A DNA stretch of 64,000 bases, taken from NCBI RefSeq assembly GCF_011059135.1, contig NZ_JAALGD010000018.1, forward strand, positions 1-64,000, read 5' to 3'. This document shows, piece after piece, positions 52,285 through 60,613 of this stretch. The notes under the pieces were generated by a model. It did no database searches. It was not told where the DNA came from and worked only from the letters and a program-made list of their open reading frames with translations. Both the position numbers and the translations under genes were made by a program. Numbering within the stretch: the first letter of the stretch is position 1; each line of letters begins with the position of its first letter. This DNA comes from Brevibacillus sp. SYP-B805. Its GTDB lineage: Bacteria; Bacillota; Bacilli; Brevibacillales; Brevibacillaceae.

Positions 52285-53196
52285 CTACAGGATGGTCTCC
52301 AGATAGAGAGCCTGGATAAATTTTTTGGTATTGACGGAGATGTGATTGATCTGCAGGCTGTCTTTCTCCAGTTCCTTCATCACCCTGCGGACTTCCTGGA
52401 AGTCGAAGAATTTGGGCGCATACTTTTCGAACAGCGGGTTGGAAAAGTCCGTGAGCCCGATCGAAGCGATATGGATGATGGAATGGGTGATGCTTCTTCT
52501 GATCCGCTGCTCGCATGCCTTGATTTCCCGATTCACCTGCGCGTTGACCTCCGAAAGTCCGAGCCTGCGCAGCGCAAGCAAGGCGTAGATCTCTTTCAGC
52601 TTCGGGGACTCATGGGGCAGCGTTCGATGGTTGTCCATCTCCCGCATGATGCTGACGATTTCCACCAGATCATGGTATCCGGGTTCCCCCGTCAACCCCA
52701 GATCATGCAGCACATGTTTCACGATGGTGACGAAAGCGCTATCTTTTTCGGCCGTCTGCTGCAGGACCGGCCGGGAGCTGGTCACCAGACGCAGCGATTG
52801 CTGGATGGTATCCACCGTTCGCCTTAACAGCAGCTTTTCGGAAACCTTCCGCAGGATGGAGAGCACTTCAATCTGGTTGATCGGTTTCAGTATGTAATAC
52901 TCGATGCCCCTGAGGTATGCCTTGGAGATCATCTCCTTGGAGCTGACCTGTGAAATCATGATAATGATGCCGTCGAACGGGCTGTTTTTCAGCTGATGGA
53001 TGATTTCGATGCCGTCCGACTTGGGCATGAGCAGGTCGATCAGCAGCACATCCGTTTTGAGGGACTGGAGAAGATGATGATTGATTTTGCTGCCGCAGTC
53101 CGCCTCTCCCACAACCCTGCCCACGTCATTGTCCTCGATGATTTCCCGCAGCATGTAGCGGGTGCTTTCATCATCATCCACAATAAAAATGTTCAC
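52285..53196 (-). CDS. glnL: Response regulator, GlnL (YcbB) type
   Basis: 303 residues. Receiver domain (1-120) with Asp7-Asp9 (VDDDE), acceptor Asp54 (LLIDLLMP) and Lys104 (ILKPI). The C-terminal half (about 140-300) is the YcbB DNA-binding domain of GlnL, distinct from the NarL and OmpR types: PGYHDLVEIVSIMREMD, NREIKACEQRIRRSITHSI. In B. subtilis GlnL with kinase GlnK turns on glutamine use genes (glsA-glnT). Those are not adjacent here. GTGA overlap with the kinase stop. Confidence 0.88.
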   Translation of the reverse strand: MNIFIVDDDESTRYMLREIIEDNDVGRVVGEADCGSKINHHLLQSLKTDVLLIDLLMPKSDGIEIIHQLKNSPFDGIIIMISQVSSKEMISKAYLRGIEYYILKPINQIEVLSILRKVSEKLLLRRTVDTIQQSLRLVTSSRPVLQQTAEKDSAFVTIVKHVLHDLGLTGEPGYHDLVEIVSIMREMDNHRTLPHESPKLKEIYALLALRRLGLSEVNAQVNREIKACEQRIRRSITHSIIHIASIGLTDFSNPLFEKYAPKFFDFQEVRRVMKELEKDSLQINHISVNTKKFIQALYLETIL

Positions 53197-54476
53197 CGCT
53201 GTTCTTCCCTCCCTTCACTTGTTGAAATCGTTTTCATGGGCAGCTGTACGAGAAACTGCGCGCCCTGGTTGCTGCCGCTGGATTCCACCGCGATGATTCC
53301 GCCGAGGCTTTCCACGAGCTGTTTGACATAGGTGAGGCCGATGCCGGTGGAAGGTTTGCCGGAATGATCGAATTTGTTGGTATAGCCGGGATTGAAAATC
53401 ACCGCTTTCTTGGCGGGCGGGATGCCGGGACCGTCATCGATGACCGAGATATGGACCTGTTCCTCGCGGCGGTACACCTTCAGGGTGATGGTGCCGGTTT
53501 CCTTGATGGCCTCCACCGCGTTGACCACCAGATTGTTGATCACCGACAACAGGGTGAACGCATGCACCTCATACTGGTCGGGCTGCACATCCAGCGCAAA
53601 GTGAATTCGTTTCCCCAGCATGCCGGCATACTTCTCGTTGGAGCGCACGACCAGCTCGCTCAGCTCTTTCATATTCAGGTAGTCGAAGTTTTTCTCCTGG
53701 TCGATCAGCTTTTTGAGGCCCGCGTAAATGCGCTGGTTGTTTTTCTTGATCTCATGGATTTGGCCCACCAGCCGCAGGGCTTCTTCCGCCCGATCATCCT
53801 TCTGCTTGAGATAATCATACAGCAAATAGGCGGAATGGGTAATCTCCTCGATGTGCTGCAGCGAGGACTGCAGCTGAATGGTTTCTTCGTACAAATCCGA
53901 GATGAACAGCAGCATCTCCTCGTTTCGCTGCCGCATCTTTTCTTCCGCGATCTTGCTTTGCTTCAGATTCAGCAGCGTGAGGAAGCCGACGACGAAATAG
54001 CTGCGGAAGATGGCGATATAGATGATCATATTAAATTTGGAGATGGTGACCATGCTATGGTACATCAGGAAACGGGCTAGCAGTTCACAGGAGTTGGACA
54101 GCACATCGACAAGCGTGCCGAGCATGCCGAGCAGAACGGGCCGTTCCGCAAAACGTTGAAGGCGGAACAGAGAGAAAAAGACGGAAAACGAAAAATAATA
54201 CATGAATGGGGGAACATTTTGAAGAATCAAATCGAGCAAGTGTCCATGGACGTTTTCGACCAGCAAGTTGATCCCGGTGCGAAACAGGACGATCACGCCG
54301 CCGACCGACGCCCCCGCCAGAACCGGATGGACGCTGCGGTTCCACAGCAGGAAGAAAAAGAAGACCGCCGCCCCGAAGCTGAACCGGAATTGATCTTCGA
54401 ACGGGGAAAGCTTCCACTCGCTTAAAATCGCACAGGAGACCGAGAGAAACAGCAGATAGCGTATTTTTCCGATCAT
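53193..54476 (-). CDS. glnK: Sensor histidine kinase, GlnK (YcbA) type
   Basis: 427 residues. About five to six N-terminal transmembrane helices (to ~190), a coiled region (about 200-290), then a HATPase domain with NNLVVNAVEAIKETG (N box), DDGPGIPP and STGIGLTYVKQLVESLGG (G boxes). ATG 54476 with GTGAGAG upstream was chosen; a frame from 54569 has no ribosome site. Partner of the adjacent regulator. Transcribed divergently from the aminotransferase gene, its likely target. Confidence 0.87.
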   Translation of the reverse strand: MIGKIRYLLFLSVSCAILSEWKLSPFEDQFRFSFGAAVFFFFLLWNRSVHPVLAGASVGGVIVLFRTGINLLVENVHGHLLDLILQNVPPFMYYFSFSVFFSLFRLQRFAERPVLLGMLGTLVDVLSNSCELLARFLMYHSMVTISKFNMIIYIAIFRSYFVVGFLTLLNLKQSKIAEEKMRQRNEEMLLFISDLYEETIQLQSSLQHIEEITHSAYLLYDYLKQKDDRAEEALRLVGQIHEIKKNNQRIYAGLKKLIDQEKNFDYLNMKELSELVVRSNEKYAGMLGKRIHFALDVQPDQYEVHAFTLLSVINNLVVNAVEAIKETGTITLKVYRREEQVHISVIDDGPGIPPAKKAVIFNPGYTNKFDHSGKPSTGIGLTYVKQLVESLGGIIAVESSGSNQGAQFLVQLPMKTISTSEGREEQR

Positions 54477-54713
54477 GGAGAATGCTCTCACATCCTGAAA
54501 CAAGATGAAAAAACGGCATTCTGGCAGAACAGCCGTTGAAATTATACTTTGATTCCCGGGATGATTCAATAGAGCCGTTTTCCCGGTGGGGCTGTCGGCT
54601 TGAGTCCCGCACTATAGGGGAAACCTATCGGGGCGATAATTACAAAAGATTGGACTTCATATGCGGCAGGTGGTACAACAGGAATAATAGTTCACCGGGG
54701 GAGGCTCGGAAAG

Positions 54714-55919
54714 ATGGAGTATTCATTCTCGAAATCCTTGGATGCATTGAAATCGTCGGCCGTGCGCGAAATCCTCAAATTGACGCAGGGCAGTTCCGTG
54801 ATCTCGTTTTCGGGCGGTCTGCCGGCTGAGGAGTTTTTCCCTGTCGCGGAAATGAAAGAAGCGTTCAATCGCGTCTTTTCCCAAGAAAAGAAAGCGCTGC
54901 AATATGGCTTGACTGACGGCTACATTCCGCTGAGAGAATGGATTATCGGCCGGATGAAGCAAAAGAACATGCATGTTGGTCTGGACAACATGATCCTCAC
55001 CACCGGCTCCCAGCAGGTGCTCGATCTGCTGAGCCGCGTTTACCTGGATCCGGGCGACTGTGTCCTGATGGAGAATCCCAGCTATCTGGCCGCCATTCAG
55101 CTGTTCCAATCGCGGGGAGTCCGCATGATCGGGGTCGAGGCGGATGCGGACGGCATGGATCTCGACGATCTGCAGGCAAAGATCGCCGCATACCGACCCA
55201 AAATGGTTTATGTGGTTCCCACCTTTTCCAATCCGACCGGGAAGGCGTGGAGCCTGGAGCGCCGTTTGGGGCTTTTGCGCATTTGCCGGGAGAACAATGT
55301 CCTGATTCTCGAAGACGATCCGTACGGCGAGCTGCGGTTTGACGACTCGTCCGCTGCCTATCCCACCATTTTCTCCCTGGATGAGCATCCGAACGGATCG
55401 GCCGTGGTCTACACCAGCACCTTCTCCAAGATCGTCGCGCCGGCCGTGCGCACAGGTTGGGCGATGGGCGATGTGAACATCATCCAGGCGATGGTGCGGG
55501 CGAAGCAGGCCGTCGACCTCCATTCCAGCTCGCTGGATCAGATGGGGCTGCATGAGCTGCTTACCCATTTTGACCTGGACAGCCACATCGCCAAGATCCG
55601 GAAAGAGTATCGCGAGCGCAAGGAGATGATGCATCATCTCCTGACCCAGCAGGGGTGGGAAGAGATCACCTGGAATGCGCCCAAAGGCGGCATGTTTTTC
55701 TGGGTGGAGCTTCCCGAGGATGTGGACGCCGAGCAGCTGCTTCCCTATGCCGTCAAGGAAGGGGTCGCCTTTGTTCCGGGAGCGCCGTTCTATGTCGACA
55801 CGCCCAAACGCAACACGCTCCGCATCAATTTCACGCATGCCGACCGGGAAACCATGATGCTGGGTGTGGAGCGATTCGCCCGGGCAGTCAATGCCTACTG
55901 CGGGCAAGCCGTCCGCTGA
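54714..55919 (+). CDS. PLP aminotransferase, LysN/2-aminoadipate type
   Basis: 401-residue fold type I class I aminotransferase. Lys239 (STFSKIVAPAVRTGW) forms the Schiff base; Asp201 and Tyr204 (EDDPYGEL) hold the cofactor; the N-terminus has ISFSGGLPAEEFFP typical of LysN and 2-aminoadipate aminotransferases. It lacks the GntR domain of MocR proteins. GGGGGAGG before ATG. The position opposite GlnK/GlnL suggests glutamine- or glutamate-linked control (inference). Confidence 0.9.
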   Translation: MEYSFSKSLDALKSSAVREILKLTQGSSVISFSGGLPAEEFFPVAEMKEAFNRVFSQEKKALQYGLTDGYIPLREWIIGRMKQKNMHVGLDNMILTTGSQQVLDLLSRVYLDPGDCVLMENPSYLAAIQLFQSRGVRMIGVEADADGMDLDDLQAKIAAYRPKMVYVVPTFSNPTGKAWSLERRLGLLRICRENNVLILEDDPYGELRFDDSSAAYPTIFSLDEHPNGSAVVYTSTFSKIVAPAVRTGWAMGDVNIIQAMVRAKQAVDLHSSSLDQMGLHELLTHFDLDSHIAKIRKEYRERKEMMHHLLTQQGWEEITWNAPKGGMFFWVELPEDVDAEQLLPYAVKEGVAFVPGAPFYVDTPKRNTLRINFTHADRETMMLGVERFARAVNAYCGQAVR

Positions 55920-55933
55920 GCCAACGTCAGTTC

Positions 55934-55965
55934 AGGCCTGTTTCGATGCCGAAGCAGGCCTTTTC
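55934..55965 (+). terminator. Terminator after the aminotransferase
   Basis: AGGCCTG and CAGGCCT enclose 14 bases, then TTTT. The RidA fragment's ATG follows within three bases, so it lies past the terminator. Confidence 0.7.
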
Positions 55966-55967
55966 TC

Positions 55968-56198
55968 ATGAATATCACAGCCCAATTGGGCGCCACCATG
56001 GCGGATGTGGTGCGCACCCGCATGTTCGTCACCGATATCAGCCGCTGGGAAGAGATCGGGAAAGCGCATGGGGAGTTCTTCGGTGAGATTCGCCCCGTGG
56101 CGACGATGGTGGAAGTCAAAGGGCTGATTGACCCGCGCCTGCTGGTGGAAATCGAAGCGGAGGCGATCATTGACGGGGAAAATGGAGCAGGATTGTAG
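55968..56198 (+). pseudogene. RidA-family protein, N-terminally truncated
   Basis: 76 residues equal to the C-terminal ~60% of a RidA/YjgF protein: ATMADVVRTRMFVTDISRWEEI, GKAHGEFFGEIRPVATMVEVKGL, PRLLVEIEAEAI. The catalytic Arg (IRPVATMVEV) and Glu (VEIEAEA) are kept, but the first ~50-60 residues with the N-terminal strands are missing, replaced by a terminator hairpin. Probably a 5'-deleted gene. RidA clears the enamines made by PLP enzymes, so its place behind an aminotransferase is meaningful. Confidence 0.8.
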
Positions 56199-56228
56199 TT
56201 GGATAGGGAAATCGGGTATCTTTATGAT
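56199..56228 (+). promoter_or_regulatory. Sigma-A promoter of the thioesterase gene
   Basis: TTGGAT, 18-base spacer, TATGAT, about 50 bases before ATG. Confidence 0.55.
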
Positions 56229-56277
56229 ATGATGAGAGCATCAAGAGTTAAAGCATACGACAAAGGAGCATCAGGAG

Positions 56278-56787
56278 ATGAACCCGAAAAAAGCCAGTGA
56301 ATCCAGAACGGTCCAAGCCTCGTTGGTCCTGCCGAGCGACACGAATAACCATGGAACCATTTTTGGCGGGACGATGATGGCCTACATCGACGAGGTGGCG
56401 GCCATTGCAGCGATGAGACACTCGCGCCGCCCCGTGGTGACGGCCTCCATCGACTCGATCGATTTCCTCTCGCCTGCCAAAATGGGGAATTCCGTCTGCA
56501 TCGAAGCCTATGTGGCGTCGACGGGCAGGACGTCCATGGAGGTGTTTGTCAAGGTGATTTCCGAGAACCTAAAAACCGGGGAGCGGACCTTGACGGCCAC
56601 ATCCTTTCTAACGTTTGTCGCCTTGGACGATGACGGGCACCCGACCCCTGTTCCCCCTGTTATCCCGGAATCGGAGGAAGAGCGTTTTCTCGCGGAAACA
56701 GCCGCCGAGCGCAAAGCGATGCGGAAAGAGCGGAAGGCAGCCACGGAGCTGTTTATCCGCGGGTTAAATATCAAAAAAGAGATCTGA
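56278..56787 (+). CDS. Acyl-CoA thioesterase, hotdog fold (YkhA-like)
   Basis: 169 residues. The catalytic loop NNHGTIFGGTMMAYIDE (about 23-39) contains the Asn and the helix Asp of BACH/YkhA thioesterases. IDFLSPAKMGNSVCIEAYV follows. It hydrolyses acyl-CoA to acid and CoA. A lysine-rich helical C-terminal tail is usual. GGAG before ATG. Single gene with terminator. Confidence 0.93.
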   Translation: MNPKKASESRTVQASLVLPSDTNNHGTIFGGTMMAYIDEVAAIAAMRHSRRPVVTASIDSIDFLSPAKMGNSVCIEAYVASTGRTSMEVFVKVISENLKTGERTLTATSFLTFVALDDDGHPTPVPPVIPESEEERFLAETAAERKAMRKERKAATELFIRGLNIKKEI

Positions 56788-56800
56788 TGAACACGAAAGG

Positions 56801-56832
56801 AAAAGCTGCAGCGGTGGGACGCTGCAGCTTTT
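56801..56832 (+). terminator. Terminator of the thioesterase gene
   Basis: AAAAGCTGCAGCG-GTGGGA-CGCTGCAGCTTTT. Confidence 0.88.
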
Positions 56833-56872
56833 GTATTTGTAACGGGTACTCCGTCTAACTCTGCCTGAAGGA

Positions 56873-57283
56873 TCAGCGCCAGTCCAAAAAGCGTTTGCGC
56901 AGCTCTGGCGTCGGCAGCAGGCACGCTTCCCGTTTTCCGAACCATTTATACCGGTTGCGCGCCACCCACCTGTAGAAGGGGTCGCGGATGAAGCGGGGAA
57001 CCAGGATCAACAGATAGAGCGCCGGCCACCAGCCGTGCAGTTTGCGGGCGATGCGCAGCGCCGCCGTGGATTGGGTGTATATCTTGCCGTCGTCAACCAG
57101 CACGATGGAATCCAGATAGGTTTGGGGCAGGTGGTAGCGCTCCAGGAGCTGCCGTCCGGCTTCCGACTGCAGGGAAGCGAAGTGAATGCGGCCATGCGGA
57201 TCGCGGCGGATGATGAACTGGACGGCCTGATGGCACAGGTTGCATACACCGTCAAACAACAGAATGCTGGGCTGCCGGTTCAT
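56873..57283 (-). CDS. DCC-family thiol-disulfide oxidoreductase-like protein
   Basis: 136 residues. FDGVCNLCHQAVQFI (about 10-24) carries the family's DGxCxxC motif; the thioredoxin-like redox pair is Cys14 and Cys17. The mid-region LLILVPRFIRDPFYRWVARNRY is conserved in YuxK-like proteins. Substrate unknown. AGGAGG before ATG. Same strand and downstream of hutH, across a 130-base gap. Confidence 0.9.
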   Translation of the reverse strand: MNRQPSILLFDGVCNLCHQAVQFIIRRDPHGRIHFASLQSEAGRQLLERYHLPQTYLDSIVLVDDGKIYTQSTAALRIARKLHGWWPALYLLILVPRFIRDPFYRWVARNRYKWFGKREACLLPTPELRKRFLDWR

Positions 57284-57413
57284 GATCTGCCCTCCTGTTC
57301 TCCTTGGTTCTGAAGAGGAGTCTCTGCTGATGCCGCTTCACCATAAGTGTACCAGAAAAGGAACCGCTCCTCCATCAGACGGCAACAATCGAGGCATTCA
57401 TCCGGCCGCTCAC

Positions 57414-58919
57414 TTACCAGCATAACAGCCCTTTGGCGAGCAGTTCTTCCGCTTTTGCCATGTCGGAATGCATCTCTCGGTCTGCCTCCAGCCGGGGGAT
57501 CTCCCGGCGCAGGATGTCGTAGGCCTTCTGCGTGCCTTCCCCCAGCTTTCCGTCGGTGAAGTCGATCGCCTGGGCGGCCGCCAGGTATTCGATGGCCAGC
57601 ACCTTGCGCACATTGCCCACCACCGTTCGCAGTTTGCGGGCCGCCGTCGTCCCCATGCTGACATGGTCCTCCTGGTTGGCGGAAGAGGGGATGGAGTCGA
57701 CGGAGGCGGGGTGGCAGAGCACCTTGTTTTCCGAGACGATGGATGCGGCAACGTATTGGGTAATCATGAAACCGGAGTGAAGTCCGCCGTTTGGCGTCAG
57801 GAAACCGGGCAGGCCGCTCAGCTGGGGATTAACCAGCCGCTCTGTCCGCCGCTCCGAGATATTGGCCAACTCGGCGACGGCAATCGCCAGAAAATCGGCG
57901 GCCAACGCCATCGGCTGCCCATGGAAGTTGCCGCCGGAGATGACGTCCCCCGTCTCGGCGAAAAGCACCGGATTGTCTGTGACGCTGTTGCACTCGCGCG
58001 TGACTGCGGCCCAGACGTACTCCAGGGTATCGCGCGTCGCCCCGTGCACCTGCGGGATGCAGCGCAGGCTGTATGGATCCTGTACCCGCAGCTGGCCCTG
58101 GTCGGTGGTTCTGTCACTGCCCTTAAGGTGCTGCAGCAGACGGCGGGCCGATTCCTGTTGACCGGGATGGGGGCGCACCTGATGCAGCTGGGGGTCATAG
58201 GCTTTGGGAATGCCGCGCAGCGCCTCCACGGTCATGGCCGCGATCACCTCCGCGCTCTCCAGCAGGATACGGGCGTCATACAGCGCCAGGCAGAGCAGGG
58301 CCGTCATGGCCTGCGTTCCATTGATCAGGGCAAGCCCCTCTTTCGCTTTCAACTGGATCGGGGATAAACCTGCCGCGGCAAGGGCATCTTTGCCGGCCAT
58401 CCGTTTTCCCTGGTACTCGGCCTCACCTTTGCCGATCATGACCAGCACCATGTGGGCCAACGGGGCAAGATCGCCGCTTGCACCGAGCGAGCCTTGCTCG
58501 GGGATGACCGGGTGGACGCCCCGGTTGCACATCTCGATCAACTGCTGCAGCGTTTCCATGCGGATGCCGGAGTATCCCTTGGCCAGCGCATTGATGCGCA
58601 GCGCCATCATGGCACGGACCACCTCCGCCGGATAAGGCTCTCCCATGCCGCAGGCGTGACTCATGATCAGATTTTCCTGCAGACGGCTGACCTCGTCGGG
58701 AGGGATGACCACGTCTGAAAATTTGCCGAAACCGGTGGTGATGCCATACACCACCTTCTGTTCCTCCACCATCTTCTCCACCATCTGCCGGGACGCTTCC
58801 ACCCGGCGGACGGCTTCCGGCGTCAGCGCGACAGGGGCATGGTGGCGGGCAATGGCCGCCACCTGTTCAATGGTGAGAGATTCGCCATCAAGAGAAATGG
58901 TTTGCTGTGTATGTTCCAT
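57414..58919 (-). CDS. hutH: Histidine ammonia-lyase
   Basis: 501 residues. The MIO cofactor forms from Ala147-Ser148-Gly149 (GSLGASGDLAPLAH). Tyr in VVYGITTGFGKF and the segment QDPYSLRCIPQVHGA are further active-site parts. It deaminates histidine to urocanate. AAAGGAGG before ATG. HutU, HutI, HutG and HutP are not in the window, so the pathway genes are scattered or missing. A leader with a strong hairpin lies between promoter and start. Confidence 0.96.
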   Translation of the reverse strand: MEHTQQTISLDGESLTIEQVAAIARHHAPVALTPEAVRRVEASRQMVEKMVEEQKVVYGITTGFGKFSDVVIPPDEVSRLQENLIMSHACGMGEPYPAEVVRAMMALRINALAKGYSGIRMETLQQLIEMCNRGVHPVIPEQGSLGASGDLAPLAHMVLVMIGKGEAEYQGKRMAGKDALAAAGLSPIQLKAKEGLALINGTQAMTALLCLALYDARILLESAEVIAAMTVEALRGIPKAYDPQLHQVRPHPGQQESARRLLQHLKGSDRTTDQGQLRVQDPYSLRCIPQVHGATRDTLEYVWAAVTRECNSVTDNPVLFAETGDVISGGNFHGQPMALAADFLAIAVAELANISERRTERLVNPQLSGLPGFLTPNGGLHSGFMITQYVAASIVSENKVLCHPASVDSIPSSANQEDHVSMGTTAARKLRTVVGNVRKVLAIEYLAAAQAIDFTDGKLGEGTQKAYDILRREIPRLEADREMHSDMAKAEELLAKGLLCW

Positions 58920-58956
58920 GGATTTTCCTCCTTTAGCAGAACAGAGAGCAAAAGGA

Positions 58957-58986
58957 AAGGGGTTAGGAAATGTTTCCTAACCCCTT
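58957..58986 (-). terminator. Leader hairpin/attenuator of hutH
   Basis: A 14-pair stem AAGGGGTTAGGAAA/TTTCCTAACCCCTT with a two-base loop, followed on the minus strand by TCCTTTT. It lies inside the transcript leader, 38 bases before hutH. It is in the position where B. subtilis hut mRNA has its HutP-controlled terminator, but lacks the UAG repeat series. Confidence 0.65.
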
Positions 58987-59108
58987 GGTACGCTTTATGG
59001 AATGGTTCCTGTGACGATGCCGACCGATCCGTCGCATACATGATGTCCCCGCTTTCCGCTCTGGCTGCACGGCAAGGCAGCGTGCCGTGCATTCATGCTA
59101 TACCTACC

Positions 59109-59136
59109 ATTGTAGTGCAATGCAGAGAGAAGTCAA
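59109..59136 (-). promoter_or_regulatory. Sigma-A promoter of hutH
   Basis: On the minus strand TTGACT, 16-base spacer, TACAAT, giving a leader of about 180 bases. The rest of the 58920-59261 gap holds this leader and, on the plus strand, CATACCAT at 59217-59224, a possible sigma-K -10 for the coat gene. Confidence 0.7.
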
Positions 59137-59261
59137 TAGCAGGCGGGCATCAGAAAAACGGGCACCTGTATTTTCGCGGAAATAGGCATCTGTCGTTTCT
59201 CACGGCGGGTAAATGTCATACCATGTACTGTGTCATGTAACCAGAAAGGAGTGTGTCATAT

Positions 59262-59765
59262 ATGGAGAAACGCCCGGATCGGATGCACCCGCAGCCAATG
59301 CCGATGATGCCGCCGGCTGCTCCACCGTTCATGAAGGAGATGCCGCATTTCACGCCTCCACCCATGCACCCCGCCCCGAAAAAGGAAATGCCGTTACCAA
59401 TGCCCCTGCCGGCACCTGTGATCCCCAAGAAAGAGATGCCGCTGCCAGCGCCGATCATTCCCCCAGCCCGCGTGCCAAGAGTCGAAATTTATATTTACAA
59501 ATATCATTTCCATTTGGAACGCATGAAATACTACAAGCACAAATGCGAGAAGCATCGCGGCGATCGTCGCAAGTTCCGGATGTATTACAAGCATTATCTG
59601 CACCACAAGCACCACGCGCACCATTATCACAGCAAATGCTACCCGACCCATCGTATGTACAGCAGCAGCTCAGGCGGATTCAGGGACTTCACCAGCAGCA
59701 GTTCAGGAGGCTTCCGGGACTCCTTCAGCAGCAGCTGCCGTTGTGATTCCTCCTCTTCCTACTAA
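59262..59765 (+). CDS. Probable spore coat protein, Pro/Met-, His/Tyr- and Ser-rich
   Basis: 167 residues in three blocks. 1-70 is Pro/Met-rich with KKEMPLP twice. 71-130 is basic with many His, Tyr and Lys (YIYKYHFHLERMKYYKHK; HHKHHAHHYHSK). 131-167 is Ser/Gly-rich with SSSSGGFRD repeated, ending CRCDSSSSY. No signal peptide or enzyme motif. His/Tyr/Lys-rich proteins like CotC/CotU form the cross-linked outer spore coat, so this role is likely. AAAGGAG lies ten bases before ATG. It is not a recognised family. Confidence 0.65.
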   Translation: MEKRPDRMHPQPMPMMPPAAPPFMKEMPHFTPPPMHPAPKKEMPLPMPLPAPVIPKKEMPLPAPIIPPARVPRVEIYIYKYHFHLERMKYYKHKCEKHRGDRRKFRMYYKHYLHHKHHAHHYHSKCYPTHRMYSSSSGGFRDFTSSSSGGFRDSFSSSCRCDSSSSY

Positions 59766-59874
59766 CGTATTGTATGGCAAGGCGCCGCTCCCCGTGAGTA
59801 GGCGTCTTCGTCGTTTTTCCTGAAAAAGACCCGCTGCACCTCTACCGGGCGGCGTGTATCCTTGTTCAGGCAAA

Positions 59875-59904
59875 CAGGCTTGGCCGGTGATTCCGCCAAG
59901 CCTG
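59875..59904 (-). terminator. Hairpin after the CMD-family gene
   Basis: CAGGCTTGGC and GCCAAGCCTG enclose ten bases, followed on the minus strand by TTTG. It lies 20 bases past the stop of the minus-strand gene. Confidence 0.6.
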
Positions 59905-59924
59905 CTGTCCTTCCCTTTCTTGTG

Positions 59925-60272
59925 TTACTGCATGCGCTGTCTGTGCTCCTCCAATCCTTCATTGACCAAGATCACCCCGTGCGAAAAAGTGGTTCCGCCC
60001 CCAAATGCCCCCGCGACGGCAATGGTTTCGGCAATCTCCTTCTCAGATGCGCCTTCCCGGAGCGCCCCCTCCAAGTGATAAACGATACAGTGTTCATTCC
60101 CGGCAAACAATGAGATACCCAAGGCCATCAAGTGCTTCTGTTTGCCCGACAGTTCCCCGGGTTGGAAACAAAGATTGGTAAATTGCGTGTAGGCATCATA
60201 TATCTCCGGCATCACACGCCCGAAAGCCACCAAGCCTTCCCGGTATGCTTGAGCCAACTGATGTTCCGCCAT
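59925..60272 (-). CDS. Carboxymuconolactone decarboxylase (CMD/AhpD-like) family protein
   Basis: 115 residues, all-helical. NEHCIVYHLEGALREGASEKEI (about 59-80) is the CMD motif with Cys and His spaced C-x3-H; the second Cys of the AhpD CxxC pair is absent. LSGKQKHLMALGISL and GGGTTFSHGVIL are also typical. Likely a small redox or decarboxylase-type protein. AGGAGGAG before ATG. Confidence 0.88.
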   Translation of the reverse strand: MAEHQLAQAYREGLVAFGRVMPEIYDAYTQFTNLCFQPGELSGKQKHLMALGISLFAGNEHCIVYHLEGALREGASEKEIAETIAVAGAFGGGTTFSHGVILVNEGLEEHRQRMQ

Positions 60273-60613
60273 GCTGCTCCTCCTGTCGTTCAGATTACAC
60301 GCTTAGGTTCCCATCGACGCGGCACGGATATGCAAACTTCTTGGTCATCGGGAGGAAGTACTTGGGAAAACCCCCCCTTAGGGATCATGACGAAATTTCG
60401 CATAGCTTGTCAGGGACTGCCGAAGAATGTACTAATCAACGGCATGGGGGAGGGATGATGCGTTGAGGCGTCTGCCATCGGATGCACGGAACGATCTCTT
60501 GACTGGCGGTGAGCGCCATACGCTTGGCAAAGCGATCGATGCGATCAACCCGGCCACGAGACAGAAGATTGGACGTTTTCCCCGCGGGGGTGAGCGGGAA
60601 AGGAGGAGAAAGG
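60273..60613. other. Gap without a supported gene
   Basis: 341 bases between the CMD gene and the broken glutamine-synthetase-like gene. No good promoter or terminator was found. Around 60535-60600 a frame reads AIDAINPATRQKIGRFPRG, which recalls an aldehyde dehydrogenase N-terminus and may be another remnant of a catabolic operon. This is weak evidence. Confidence 0.35.

Noticed and set aside
58920-59105. T-box leader for hutH
   Set aside because: The conserved T-box antiterminator sequence and specifier loop layout are absent.
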